DNA from: a virus
Direction: 5' to 3' (one strand)
DNA: 36,194 bases
Virus record (IMG/VR): IMGVR_UViG_3300045135_000696
Span: 1-36,194 of that record
Below the pieces are notes generated by a model, which was not told where the DNA came from, did no database searches, and saw only the letters and a list, made by a program, of their open reading frames with translations. Each line of letters begins with the position of its first letter. The stretch's first letter is position 1. The translations under genes and the position numbers were made by a program. This document shows positions 8,575-16,002 of the stretch, in pieces.

Positions 8575-9227
8575 CAACGCATCTTGAAGTAAGAAGCCCC
8601 ACCGATGCCGGCGCCTGCCGCGCCAGTTGAGCCACCGCCAAAGCGCTGCGTGCGACCGCCCCAGCGGAACTTGGCATCGAGCATTTGCGGGAGGTACTCA
8701 TAGAACTTATCGGCCGCAAACTCAGCTTGGTGATCTGCATCGTTTTGGAGCCGGCCATTGATCTTCTCGAAGGCGGCAAAGTGACTTTCGCAGGTCACGC
8801 GGATGACGCTTCCCGAACCGATGGCCACTTGTATGTCATCGACATGGCCCGCCCACATGGGGTGCGGGGAATCAATGAGGGCCCTGCTGCTATCAAGCAG
8901 ACCGATGAGAATGTAGACGTTGCGAAGCACGCTGTCATCGGTGAGCGCTTGAGAAGCGATGCCGGCATCAATGCCGGAAAGCATTAAATCGACGGAATAG
9001 GGAGAAACGTCGCGCCCCTCGTCTAGCTTGCTGATGCCGCCGAAGTCGCCCACCCCTTCCCATGTCTGACTCGTGCCGCCCCAGTCGTTGGCCGTGATCG
9101 GGCCGATGTCATCGTGGAGATAGAGCGTGCCCGTGGGCGAGTCGAACTCCAGCTGAGTGAATACCACCGGCCGGATGAGCGCATCATCAAGGGCGGTTGC
9201 ATTGGCTGAGCTCAGGTCGCGGCTCAT
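8574..9227 (-). CDS. Minor tail protein, gpL position (217 aa)
   Basis: A tail-tip protein placed between the gpM-position gene and the NlpC-like gene, as gpL in lambda. The sequence has a conserved look for this group: VVFTQLEFDSPTGTLYLHDDIG, then TWEGVGDFGGISKLDEGRDVSPYSV, a beta-rich pattern seen in DUF2163-type minor tail proteins. The end (GGASYFKMR) is glycine rich. Start ATG overlaps the preceding stop by ATGA. It lacks an obvious Cys cluster such as the iron-sulphur site of lambda gpL. Assignment rests on synteny plus a weak family resemblance. Confidence 0.65.
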   Translation of the reverse strand: MSRDLSSANATALDDALIRPVVFTQLEFDSPTGTLYLHDDIGPITANDWGGTSQTWEGVGDFGGISKLDEGRDVSPYSVDLMLSGIDAGIASQALTDDSVLRNVYILIGLLDSSRALIDSPHPMWAGHVDDIQVAIGSGSVIRVTCESHFAAFEKINGRLQNDADHQAEFAADKFYEYLPQMLDAKFRWGGRTQRFGGGSTGAAGAGIGGASYFKMR

Positions 9228-9814
9228 GCGATCACGTCCTCAACTGCTTCAATGGTGAAGGTAGAGAAGATGCCGGGCTGATTGGTCCAGCCACTTGAAG
9301 GGCTTACCAGCCGGAAGATGCCGGTGGGCGAGCTCAGCGTGAGCGTCGCATTGTCAGCAGGTGCTTCGCGGAGCTCGGGCACAAAGTCGACTGTGGCAGC
9401 CCCTGCGCTGATCGTGGCATCGGCCACCGCCATCTTGAGCTCGCCGTTGACGGTGAAGAGATCGCCACGGAGGAAGGCGTAAGTGCCGCTGGTCCAGCCG
9501 TCGGTGACCAGCTGGTTGCCCGTCTGGCTCGCGCCATTGACGCGGGCCGTGCCCGCCCCGTCAGCGCGGCGGGTGTAGCTGTGGTCCGTCAGGTAGAAGT
9601 TATTGGCCGTGCCTTGCAGCTGGGCCAAGAAAGCCTGCATGACCGCACGGTCAGCGCCGGTGAGGTTGTCGAAGGTCAAAGACGCAAGCCAGCGCGTGCC
9701 GCCACGCTGCGCGGTCTGGATCGCGCCAGTCAGCGGCGACACAAATTGCCGAGCGTTGGAGATGATCTCCCAGCTGCTGGCGGAGGGCGTAATTGAAGGG
9801 AAGCCAAGCGGCAT
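9224..9814 (-). CDS. Distal/minor tail protein, gpM position (196 aa)
   Basis: First gene after the tape measure, expected to form the ring between tail tube and tip. Beta-rich sequence with FNNLTGADRAV-like signature (TFDNLTGADRAVMQAFLAQL) and FYLTDHSYTRRADG, common in phage genes at this place. No enzyme motif. Start ATG forms TGATG with the tape measure stop and ends in ATGA with the next gene, so it is coupled to both. The role comes from position; I do not recognise a named Pfam family with certainty. Confidence 0.6.
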   Translation of the reverse strand: MPLGFPSITPSASSWEIISNARQFVSPLTGAIQTAQRGGTRWLASLTFDNLTGADRAVMQAFLAQLQGTANNFYLTDHSYTRRADGAGTARVNGASQTGNQLVTDGWTSGTYAFLRGDLFTVNGELKMAVADATISAGAATVDFVPELREAPADNATLTLSSPTGIFRLVSPSSGWTNQPGIFSTFTIEAVEDVIA

Positions 9815-11493
9815 CAGAATCTCCTCCGCGCCAACATATCAGCGATCTCGGCCTTCTGCCGGCGGAGCTCGGCCGAGAAGATGGCGCGATCTTGGGCGCT
9901 TGCGCCGCCAGAGATGTTCACCACCGGCGCATAAGTAAGCCCACCGCCGCCCAGCTGGTCATTGGCGACCACTGCGCCAGAGCGGCCCGGCACCATGAGC
10001 TCCGGTCCGCGCTCGCCGACGATATACGGGCGCCCACCCGTCACGCTGCCGCCGTCAGCGCGGAAGCCGAGGGCAGCACCGATGGCTCCGAAGATGCCGC
10101 CGCCGGCACCGCCGCCGCCGGGGAAGATGCTTTTGAAGGCGCTCATCAGCTGGCTCTTCAAAACCTGCGAGGCCATCTCGGTCAGGATGTTGGAGAAGGA
10201 GCGCAGCATCCCCTCCTTGCCGTCCGTGACGCCGCTGATCAGTGCATCGGAAAGATCAGATTGCAGGTCGGCCACTTTGTCTTTTGCGTTGGTCGTCACG
10301 TCATCAAGGGCTTGGGCTGTGCCGGTCTTTACCCCTGCGAGCTCCTCTGCCGTCTTGCGGGCGCCCACGGTGATCTCCTCAAGGGTCGCCATGATGTTCT
10401 CAGAGGGGAGCCCGTCGGCCAGCGCGTCGGTGATCTGCTGGCGGATCAGATCAGCTTGCCGACCGAAGGCGGTGGCGAGGCCCTCAAGCGTGCCGCTCAC
10501 GCTCGTCTCGATCTCATCCATGCCAAAGGCGCGGGCGAGCACGTTGTATTTCTCAATGAGGAAGTCGACGGCCTTGGCTGCTTGAGCCATTCCACCAAGC
10601 AGGAACTGCATGAAGTTGGCGAAGCCAAGCTGCACGTTCTTGATCACGAGGCGGAGGCCGAGGATGGCATCGGCGACGAAGCCGAAGGCCCGAGCCAGCG
10701 CATTGGCCACGCGCTGACCGATGCTTCCGAAGTCCTCGGAGTCGAGCGCCGATTGGCGGATCAGGTTGGCAACGTGCTCGACGATGGGGGCGAAGGCAAC
10801 GGCCAGCTGATTGCCCACACCCTGAAAGACTGCCTTGGTGCGCTCAATGGCATCATTGGCTTGCTCGACCTGTACGGTGTCGACGCGACCAAGGGCTACG
10901 CCAAGCGCCTGCGCCTCCTCCATCATTTCCTTGAGGCCAGCCGAGCCCTCGCCCAGCGTGTTGACCAGCGCCACGCCTTCGGAATCAAAGAGTTTCATGG
11001 CGAGGCGCACGCGATCGGCTTGGCTTCCCACCCCTTGCATGGCGTCGGCCACGATGGCCATCTGCTGGTCTAGCGGCAGTTTGACGAGCGCGGCGGCGTC
11101 GATGTTGAGCTCTTCGAGGGCGCCCTTAGCTTCGCCGGTGCCGACGGCGGCTTCTGCCACCCGGCGCGTCATGCGCTGAAGGGCCATATTCATGGTTTCA
11201 GTGCTGACGCCCGTGAGCTCGGCGGCGTGCTGGAGGCCCGCCAGCGTCTCGGTGGTGGTGCCCAGCTTGTCAGCGGTCTTTCCGAGATTGTCGATGCTGA
11301 CCATCGACATCCGCGTGAAGGCGGCGAGGGCGGTGGAGGCTGCGGTGGCTGCGCCGGCGCCGAACTTAACGAAGGCCGGCGTGAGCTCATTGACGCGCTT
11401 GCGGGTCTTGGTCGCAGCGGCTTGGATCGACTTGAACGCTGCGGCGGTCTTGTCTTTCGCAAGGATTGTCAGGACGGTCTTTTGGTCAGCCAT
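9814..11493 (-). CDS. H: Tail tape measure protein (559 aa)
   Basis: Sets tail length and helps DNA passage. The N-terminal 60 residues are helical and Ala/Lys rich. A hydrophobic Ala/Gly stretch (FGAGAATAASTALAAF) follows, then a long helical body with LGTTTETLAGLQHAAELTGV, the common tape-measure motif. A second hydrophobic block lies near residues 290-330. The C-terminus has the widespread signature ADGGSVTGGRPYIVGERGPE. At 559 residues it is short for the family; with about 1.5 angstrom per residue the tail would be roughly 80-85 nm. It starts inside the 3' end of the frameshifted GT frame, as in lambda. The Shine-Dalgarno (GAGG) is weak, so coupling is likely. Confidence 0.9.
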   Translation of the reverse strand: MADQKTVLTILAKDKTAAAFKSIQAAATKTRKRVNELTPAFVKFGAGAATAASTALAAFTRMSMVSIDNLGKTADKLGTTTETLAGLQHAAELTGVSTETMNMALQRMTRRVAEAAVGTGEAKGALEELNIDAAALVKLPLDQQMAIVADAMQGVGSQADRVRLAMKLFDSEGVALVNTLGEGSAGLKEMMEEAQALGVALGRVDTVQVEQANDAIERTKAVFQGVGNQLAVAFAPIVEHVANLIRQSALDSEDFGSIGQRVANALARAFGFVADAILGLRLVIKNVQLGFANFMQFLLGGMAQAAKAVDFLIEKYNVLARAFGMDEIETSVSGTLEGLATAFGRQADLIRQQITDALADGLPSENIMATLEEITVGARKTAEELAGVKTGTAQALDDVTTNAKDKVADLQSDLSDALISGVTDGKEGMLRSFSNILTEMASQVLKSQLMSAFKSIFPGGGGAGGGIFGAIGAALGFRADGGSVTGGRPYIVGERGPELMVPGRSGAVVANDQLGGGGLTYAPVVNISGGASAQDRAIFSAELRRQKAEIADMLARRRF

Positions 11494-11967
11494 TCTTTTC
11501 CCGCCTCATCTCAAACCAAGCCGCCCAGCCCAAAAACTCCCTGTAGTCCATCCGGCGAATTTCCCCGACCGTTTTGTGCAAATGCTCAGCCAGGGCAAAC
11601 TGCATTTGCAGGTCGGGGTCGCCCTTTAGTTTCCCGCCACGTCCTCCGCGCTGGCATCCTCGGCGTTGATCTCGCCAACAATGCGCGCCAGCACGTCAGG
11701 ATCGACGCTTCGGAGCAGCTCGGTCTTTTCGATCTTGCGAAAGACCGGCCGCCCCTCCCCGTCAATCAGGCGGTGCACCAGCGTCATCACCATGGCCTCG
11801 GCGCTTTTGCCAGCGTTGGCGAGCTCCATGATCTCCCCGAGGTTGTGGAGGCTGATGCCCGGTCGAATGTAGACCGTCGCCTCCCACTCGGGGATTTGGA
11901 GCTCACGCGGCTCGGCGCTGAGCTTGGCTTTGTAATGGCTCTTTGCCCTCTCCAGCAAAGTGCTCAT
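11486..11967 (-). CDS. GT: GT-type tail assembly chaperone by -1 frameshift (about 160 aa)
   Basis: Product of the same start as the G-like gene but shifted by -1 at the slippery heptamer G-GGA-AAC (11635-11629), just before the zero-frame TAA. After the shift translation adds about 47 residues (LKGDPDLQMQFALAEHLHKT, then GEIRRMDYREFLGWAAWFEM) and ends at TGA 11488-11486. The added WAAWF segment resembles the T domain of lambda gpGT, and the position between tail tube and tape measure is the classic one. The fusion would guide tail tube polymerisation around the tape measure. The frameshift is inferred from sequence alone. Confidence 0.85.
11626..11967 (-). CDS. G: Tail assembly chaperone, G-like (113 aa)
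   Basis: Zero-frame product of the tail chaperone gene, between the tail tube and tape measure genes. The sequence (MSTLLERAKSHYKAKLSAEP, then IYIRPG-type strand TVYIRPGISLHNLGEIMELA) matches proteobacterial phage gpG-like chaperones. It binds the tape measure and keeps it soluble during tail assembly. The start overlaps the tail tube stop by one base (TGATG), so it is coupled. It ends VAGN-stop right at the slippery site. Confidence 0.85.
   Translation of the reverse strand: MSTLLERAKSHYKAKLSAEPRELQIPEWEATVYIRPGISLHNLGEIMELANAGKSAEAMVMTLVHRLIDGEGRPVFRKIEKTELLRSVDPDVLARIVGEINAEDASAEDVAGN
11629..11635 (-). promoter_or_regulatory. Programmed -1 ribosomal frameshift site (GGGAAAC)
   Basis: On the minus strand the bases read GGGAAAC, split as G GGA AAC in the zero frame. 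This is the canonical X XXY YYZ arrangement, closely related to the lambda G/T site GGGAAAG. The zero-frame stop TAA follows at once, which should raise the shift frequency. The -1 frame stays open for 47 codons. Confidence 0.85.
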
Positions 11968-12359
11968 CAGGCCACCGTGGACTCAGACAGTGCGCCGGTG
12001 CCTTGCAGGCTCACCGATGCCTCGACCAGCCCGTCAAACGATGCCGTGCGGCTCACCTCGGTCACGATAGCGGTGCCCGTGTAGTAGGTGTCCGTGGAAG
12101 CGTCGCCTTCAGGGTAGACCGCAAAGGTCACCTCGGCGCCGATGGTCAGTGCACCTTGGCCGTTGGTGTCCGTCTCGTCCCAGAACACGTCAAGGCTGCC
12201 CGTGAACGTGGTGAGGCTCGACTTGAAGGTGCGCGCCGTGTCGCCCATGGACGTGTCCTCAAGCGTGTCAGCGCTCTCAGCAATCGTCCAAGACCGAACC
12301 TCGGCCACCGTATTTGCGCCGACTTTGACGACGCCTTCGCTGCCCTTGTGAGTTGCCAT
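11967..12359 (-). CDS. V: Major tail tube protein, gpV-like (130 aa)
   Basis: Forms the tail tube. The sequence is a typical tail-tube beta sandwich: KGSEGVVKVGANTVAEVRSW at the start, then a pattern of SADTLEDTSMGD, FKSSLTTFTGSLDVFWDETD and YPEGDASTDTYYTGTAIVTE seen in many siphovirus tube proteins. About 130 residues is the usual length of the core domain without an Ig-like extension. It starts 7 bases after a strong GGAGG site that lies within the end of the preceding small gene. One of the most secure tail assignments after the tape measure and J. Confidence 0.85.
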   Translation of the reverse strand: MATHKGSEGVVKVGANTVAEVRSWTIAESADTLEDTSMGDTARTFKSSLTTFTGSLDVFWDETDTNGQGALTIGAEVTFAVYPEGDASTDTYYTGTAIVTEVSRTASFDGLVEASVSLQGTGALSESTVA

Positions 12360-12361
12360 GC

Positions 12362-12526
12362 TTAATCCTCCAATGCCACGGGGGCGTCATCATCAGCCGG
12401 CTCAGGTGCCGGCGCTTCAATAGGCTCGGCCACAACGGCCCAGCCCTTTGATTCCATCAATTGTACCTTATCGGCGCGAACTCGGATAACAGTCGCCGCG
12501 CCATCGCTCATCTCAATCAGCGTCAT
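12362..12526 (-). CDS. Small uncharacterised protein between tail terminator and tube (54 aa)
   Basis: Short gene overlapping the stop of the upstream gene by ATGA and ending two bases before the tail tube start; its last codons contain the Shine-Dalgarno of the tube gene. The protein begins MTLIEMSDGAATVIRVRADK, has a central LMESKGWAVV and a Pro/Ala/Asp-rich tail. The pattern of a small beta-strand domain ending in an amphipathic helix with KGW is common in phage head-tail regions, but no function is established. Coupling on both sides argues that it is real. Confidence 0.7.
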   Translation of the reverse strand: MTLIEMSDGAATVIRVRADKVQLMESKGWAVVAEPIEAPAPEPADDDAPVALED

Positions 12527-12966
12527 GCTCCCACCTCCACGTTGTTCTCTAAGGTCACATAGTCGACCTCGACGTTGAGAGTAGCGCGAGCCACCGGCTG
12601 GTCGCCGTCGCCGGAAAAATCCGAATCGAAGGCGGTGACGCGGGTGTCCTTTGCGTTCCCACCCCGCGTGCGGTCGGTGTAGAGCGCCTCCTCAATTTCC
12701 ACACAAATGGCGTCGAGGGTGTCGTCATAGGCGGTGACGGCTTTGACGTACACGTCGACGCTCACGGTGAGCGTGCGCACCTGCGTCCGAGGCGGCGTGA
12801 TGGTCGCATAGTCGGTGGCCTCGGTGCTCGTGTAGATGGCCAGCCCCGGCAGGCGATCCTCGGCGATGGGGTAGACACGGGTTTGGTAGACGTTGGCGCC
12901 GGTCGTCGCCAGCCCCGTCAGCGTCGTCTCGATGTCATCGCGGATCAGCTTGCGAACGTGTGCCAT
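12523..12966 (-). CDS. U: Tail terminator / minor tail protein U-like (147 aa)
   Basis: At the U position of the lambda operon, upstream of the tail tube. The N-terminus (MAHVRKLIRDDIETTLTGL) and the block VYPIAEDRLPGLAIYT are typical of the gpU-like tail terminator family in alphaproteobacterial phages, followed by the strand LTVSVDVYVKA. The ring it forms caps the finished tube and joins it to the head. The start forms TGATG with the preceding stop. Confidence 0.75.
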   Translation of the reverse strand: MAHVRKLIRDDIETTLTGLATTGANVYQTRVYPIAEDRLPGLAIYTSTEATDYATITPPRTQVRTLTVSVDVYVKAVTAYDDTLDAICVEIEEALYTDRTRGGNAKDTRVTAFDSDFSGDGDQPVARATLNVEVDYVTLENNVEVGA

Positions 12967-13274
12967 CAGGGCGCCTCAAGCATCATCTCGGTGATCCCCG
13001 TGCCGTCAGGCATCACCACTCGGATCGTGTAGGTCACGCCGCCAATGGCCAGCGTTGCGCCCTCGGTGGCCCCGCTTACGTCCGCCGTGCGTGCGGTGAC
13101 GCGGGGCTGCGTGACCGCAAATGTTGAACCACCCCCAACGTCAACGGCCTCATAGGCGTTGTCGAAGATAACGGTGACAGCAGACGACGCCCCTCCTCCA
13201 GCAGGAGTGAAAGTCGCAGCCACTCCAAAGTCAGCGAGGAGGATGAGTCGGTCATCGGCAGTCTCAACGGCCAT
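12966..13274 (-). CDS. Head-tail joining protein, gpFII-like (102 aa)
   Basis: Small beta-rich protein between the capsid region and the tail terminator, where lambda gpFII lies. It has the features of that group: FGVAATFTPAGGG near the N-terminus, a central strand VTVIFDNAYEAVDVGGG, and a C-terminal YTIRVVMPDGTGITEMMLE. It would sit below the portal ring and give the docking surface for the tail. The assignment rests on synteny and pattern. Confidence 0.65.
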   Translation of the reverse strand: MAVETADDRLILLADFGVAATFTPAGGGASSAVTVIFDNAYEAVDVGGGSTFAVTQPRVTARTADVSGATEGATLAIGGVTYTIRVVMPDGTGITEMMLEAP

Positions 13275-13277
13275 GGT

Positions 13278-13493
13278 TTAGTCCTGAGCCTTGCGCGCCC
13301 GAGTGCGGCGTCGCGGCTTGGTTTCTTCGCTGAGGCCCAGTGCGCGATCTGCCACCGGCGCCTCCTCGGCATGAGGAGCCACGCGCCCCATCGCCATCAA
13401 TTCCTTGGCTTCAGCATCATCGAGCTCGACCAGTGCGCCCATCTTGCGGACCCGGCCAGCTGCTACGGTGTTGCGGAGCACTTTATATTTCAT
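13278..13493 (-). CDS. Small gene after capsid, gpFI position (71 aa)
   Basis: Basic small protein directly downstream of the major capsid gene. It opens MKYKVLRNTVAAGRVRKMGA, a short beta-rich unit, then a helix (DDAEAKELMAMGRVAPH) and a basic tail (KPRRRTRARKA). Similar small proteins are common after HK97-type capsids. I do not know its role; head stabilisation or completion is possible. The start is preceded by GGGGG and four T bases, and a strong hairpin lies between it and the capsid stop. Confidence 0.65.
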   Translation of the reverse strand: MKYKVLRNTVAAGRVRKMGALVELDDAEAKELMAMGRVAPHAEEAPVADRALGLSEETKPRRRTRARKAQD

Positions 13494-13511
13494 AAAACCC
13501 CCAGAGGATCA

Positions 13512-13529
13512 GGCCCCCCGGAGGGGGCC
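13512..13529 (-). other. Very stable hairpin just after the capsid gene
   Basis: Inverted repeat GGCCCCC / GGGGGCC. On the minus strand the loop is TCCG closed by C-G, a UNCG-type tetraloop. It starts about 20 bases after the capsid stop. No T-run follows, so it is probably not a terminator. It may protect the capsid mRNA 3' end or dampen downstream transcription. Confidence 0.7.
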
Positions 13530-13548
13530 GTCACCTTAGTGCTTAGGC

Positions 13549-14793
13549 TTAGCTGCCGCCGTCATTTGCAAGGCAGAAACTGACAGCATTTCTGACCGCT
13601 ACGTCGCAGCTTTGCAGGGCTACTACCCGTACCGTTCCGCTAGTGCTGGCGGTGTAGGGATCGACCACGATGTCGAGGCCCCCGAACATGCCGACCAGCA
13701 GGTCTGCGAAGTTGCCGAAGTAGGCATCCCCAGCAGCTGCTTGGTTGGACACGATGGCGCGATAGCCATTGATCGTGCCACCGGGCTCGACCACAAACTG
13801 AGCCGTGTTGGTGGCCTTCTCGGTGGTCTTGAGTGCGCCATACATGGCAGCGCCCATGATGTAGGCCAGATTGCCGAGGAGCGCGTTGTCCTCTGCGACC
13901 TTGGTCTCCATCTCGACCACTTGAGCGAAGGTCGGCACGAGATCAGGAGCGGTTCCGAAATCAACGGTGTTGATGCCGGAGGTGTTCTTGATCCCGGTGG
14001 GCTGACCCGAGGAGCCGGAGCCGGAGAGCGCGCCAAGGTCGATTGCGAGAGCAATGGCCTGTGCGAGATCGTCGCGGATCAGGGCCTCAACGTCGAGGCT
14101 CGACTGGATGAGCAGCTGACGGGTGACGTCCGTGTGAGCACCGAGGGTTTTCGGCGTCATGGACACGGAGCCCACGGTCATCTCGGACTCAGAAGAAGCC
14201 CCACCTTCCGTTGCAATCCACCCAGCGGCAGCTGCTGCGGTCTTCTTGGGGATCTTCACATCGCCGGAGAGGCCGTTGAGCATCCGAGCGCCGGCTTGCA
14301 TGACGGAGCTGCTGTTACGCAGCACGTCGATGAAGTCGCCACCACGGAAGTCATCGGTGAACAGGGCAGCCTCGTCGGCGCTGTTCAGGTCACGCTTCCA
14401 GTTGCGGAGCACTTCGGCCGGGAGCAGGATGCCCTGAGCGGCGCGACCGTACTGGTCGGCAGCTGCGCGGGAGCACTCAAACTCGAACGCAGCGGCTTCT
14501 TGAGCGCGGCGGTCGGTCGGGTTGGCGAGGGCATGGATAGCACGGATGATGCTGAAGCGCTTCACCTCCTGCTTGGTCATGCCGACATCTTGCGCCTCAA
14601 GGGCACGCTCGGAGCCGATCACCTCGAGGAGCTCGCCACGGAACTCTTCGACGCTCTTGCCCTCTGCGATTGCCTTGCGGGCCATCTCGCCTTGGTTGTG
14701 CCGAGCACCGAGCTCGACGATTTGCGCGGCACTGCGCTGTGCGGCTTTGCGGGCTTCCGCCTCGACTGCCGCGATGTCCACTTGATCGGTCAT
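13549..14793 (-). CDS. Internally initiated major capsid protein (414 aa)
   Basis: Alternative product of the fused frame, starting at Met404 (MTDQVDIAAVEAEARKAAQR). The ATG at 14793 is preceded by AAGGAGG five bases upstream (14805-14799), one of the strongest ribosome sites in the window, lying in frame within codons for NPKEVI. A 414-residue protein with an N-terminal helical delta region of about 70 residues fits HK97 gp5-like capsids (about 385 residues with a 102-residue delta domain). This would let the phage make hundreds of capsid subunits and only a few protease fusions. Translation from here is inferred. Confidence 0.7.
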   Translation of the reverse strand: MTDQVDIAAVEAEARKAAQRSAAQIVELGARHNQGEMARKAIAEGKSVEEFRGELLEVIGSERALEAQDVGMTKQEVKRFSIIRAIHALANPTDRRAQEAAAFEFECSRAAADQYGRAAQGILLPAEVLRNWKRDLNSADEAALFTDDFRGGDFIDVLRNSSSVMQAGARMLNGLSGDVKIPKKTAAAAAGWIATEGGASSESEMTVGSVSMTPKTLGAHTDVTRQLLIQSSLDVEALIRDDLAQAIALAIDLGALSGSGSSGQPTGIKNTSGINTVDFGTAPDLVPTFAQVVEMETKVAEDNALLGNLAYIMGAAMYGALKTTEKATNTAQFVVEPGGTINGYRAIVSNQAAAGDAYFGNFADLLVGMFGGLDIVVDPYTASTSGTVRVVALQSCDVAVRNAVSFCLANDGGS

Positions 14794-16002
14794 GATGACC
14801 TCCTTGGGATTGTTGGACTCAACGGTGATTTGAGGAACGTGCCCGCTGCGACCAACGCCGACTGTCACGTCAGCGGGGATCGAAACGATGCTTGCCTCGA
14901 CGGGGCGCCAAGACTTGGCCACATAGGTGTCCTTGTCCTTGCGCTCCAGCTTGTTGATGGCGTATCCAATGGAGACATTCGCACGGATACCGTCCACCAC
15001 ATCATCGAAAACCTCGCGGGCAAGTGGGCCTTTTCCAAAGCGCACCGTCGCACGGAGTCGCCGTGCCGAGCCATCAAGGTCAACCGATTCAATCACGCCA
15101 ATCTGCTGCTCGGGGTCATGGTCGAGCAGAAGCGGGGCGCGGCCGCTGTTAAGGAAAGACAGGTCAATGGCCTCGGCCGAGTGCTCCAGCACCTCGGTGC
15201 CGAAGCTGCGCTCGACGGGCTCCTCGGAGGAGACAGCCATGCGCACCCGGCGCTCGTCAGCATTGACGGCCTGCGGGTCGAGCTCCATGGCCCGATGCAC
15301 CACCTCGGGAGCAGCTTTGCGCTCCTCTTCCATGTTGCCGCGATCTTCAGCCGGCTCGATGGGGTCGATCTTGGTGAGCGTGCTGAAGCGATGGCCCACC
15401 ATGACATCGGAGGGCTGGCCTTCGCTGTCGAAGATGCGAATGAGGGCGGCAGGATCGTCGGGCTCGCCGTTGATCACCACGTCGGTGCCCGGCACCTCGA
15501 TCTGGCCATCGCGCACGATCTCCTCGATCTGCCCGCGTGCCATTCCGCCAGCGCTTTCCCATTCGACAAAATCGCCGATGCTCAGCTCATCAGGTTCTGC
15601 GCGTTCCATGTCACGCTCCTCTTGGTGACTCTCCCCGTCATTATAGCCCCTTTCCGCATCATCAGCGTCATCCATGCGGTCGGAGATGTTATTGGCCCAA
15701 GTCCGGCCGGGGTCGCCACCCCACAAGGCCCACGCTATTCTCCCTGCGGAGGGGTAGCCCTCCTCGCCGGGGCTCCAGCCCTGTCCCTGCTTGTCCACCT
15801 CATGGCGGGCGAAATAGGACACCATGCGCTTCACCGTGTCGAAGCTGAGCTCGCGTCGGTTGCTGATGTCACGAGCTCGGGCGACGCCTACCTCGGTGCC
15901 GCCGCGTCCGTACTCCTCGCGCCACGCAAGGCCGCGCTCGGCCTCTTCGACCATGCCGTCGGTGGGGGTGGTGCTGATTTCCACGCCTTTATACGTCGGC
16001 AT
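13549..16002 (-). CDS. Fused prohead protease and HK97-fold major capsid protein (817 aa)
   Basis: One frame carries several domains. Residues 1-115 are a conserved phage domain (KGVEISTTPTDGMVEEAERG; YPSAGRIAWALWGGDPG). Residues about 132-200 look like a small Tudor-like domain (DFVEWESAGGMARGQIEEI). Residues about 225-390 are an HK97-family prohead serine protease with His in LLLDHD (about 295) and Ser in NVSIGYAI (about 344). From Met404 there is a coiled-coil delta region and the HK97-fold capsid (FRGGDFIDVLRNSS; GWIATEGG; DVTRQLLIQSS). Such fusions occur in other phages. The start has GGAGGT 8 bases upstream and overlaps the portal stop. Two internal ATGs, at Met132 and Met404, have their own good ribosome sites. 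Confidence 0.9.
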   Translation of the reverse strand: MPTYKGVEISTTPTDGMVEEAERGLAWREEYGRGGTEVGVARARDISNRRELSFDTVKRMVSYFARHEVDKQGQGWSPGEEGYPSAGRIAWALWGGDPGRTWANNISDRMDDADDAERGYNDGESHQEERDMERAEPDELSIGDFVEWESAGGMARGQIEEIVRDGQIEVPGTDVVINGEPDDPAALIRIFDSEGQPSDVMVGHRFSTLTKIDPIEPAEDRGNMEEERKAAPEVVHRAMELDPQAVNADERRVRMAVSSEEPVERSFGTEVLEHSAEAIDLSFLNSGRAPLLLDHDPEQQIGVIESVDLDGSARRLRATVRFGKGPLAREVFDDVVDGIRANVSIGYAINKLERKDKDTYVAKSWRPVEASIVSIPADVTVGVGRSGHVPQITVESNNPKEVIMTDQVDIAAVEAEARKAAQRSAAQIVELGARHNQGEMARKAIAEGKSVEEFRGELLEVIGSERALEAQDVGMTKQEVKRFSIIRAIHALANPTDRRAQEAAAFEFECSRAAADQYGRAAQGILLPAEVLRNWKRDLNSADEAALFTDDFRGGDFIDVLRNSSSVMQAGARMLNGLSGDVKIPKKTAAAAAGWIATEGGASSESEMTVGSVSMTPKTLGAHTDVTRQLLIQSSLDVEALIRDDLAQAIALAIDLGALSGSGSSGQPTGIKNTSGINTVDFGTAPDLVPTFAQVVEMETKVAEDNALLGNLAYIMGAAMYGALKTTEKATNTAQFVVEPGGTINGYRAIVSNQAAAGDAYFGNFADLLVGMFGGLDIVVDPYTASTSGTVRVVALQSCDVAVRNAVSFCLANDGGS
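14794..14805 (-). promoter_or_regulatory. Internal ribosome binding site before the capsid domain
   Basis: The minus strand reads AAGGAGG then TCATC then ATG. The spacing of five bases is near optimal and the match to the anti-Shine-Dalgarno is better than for most true starts here. It is placed exactly at the protease/delta domain border. A second internal site, GAGGAG with six bases before ATG 15609, precedes the Tudor-like domain. Confidence 0.7.

Noticed and set aside
9793-11073. 426-codon open frame antisense to the tape measure gene
   Set aside because: Same codon-bias effect; composition is that of a shadow frame (His/Ala/Gly rich) and the tape measure is unambiguous.
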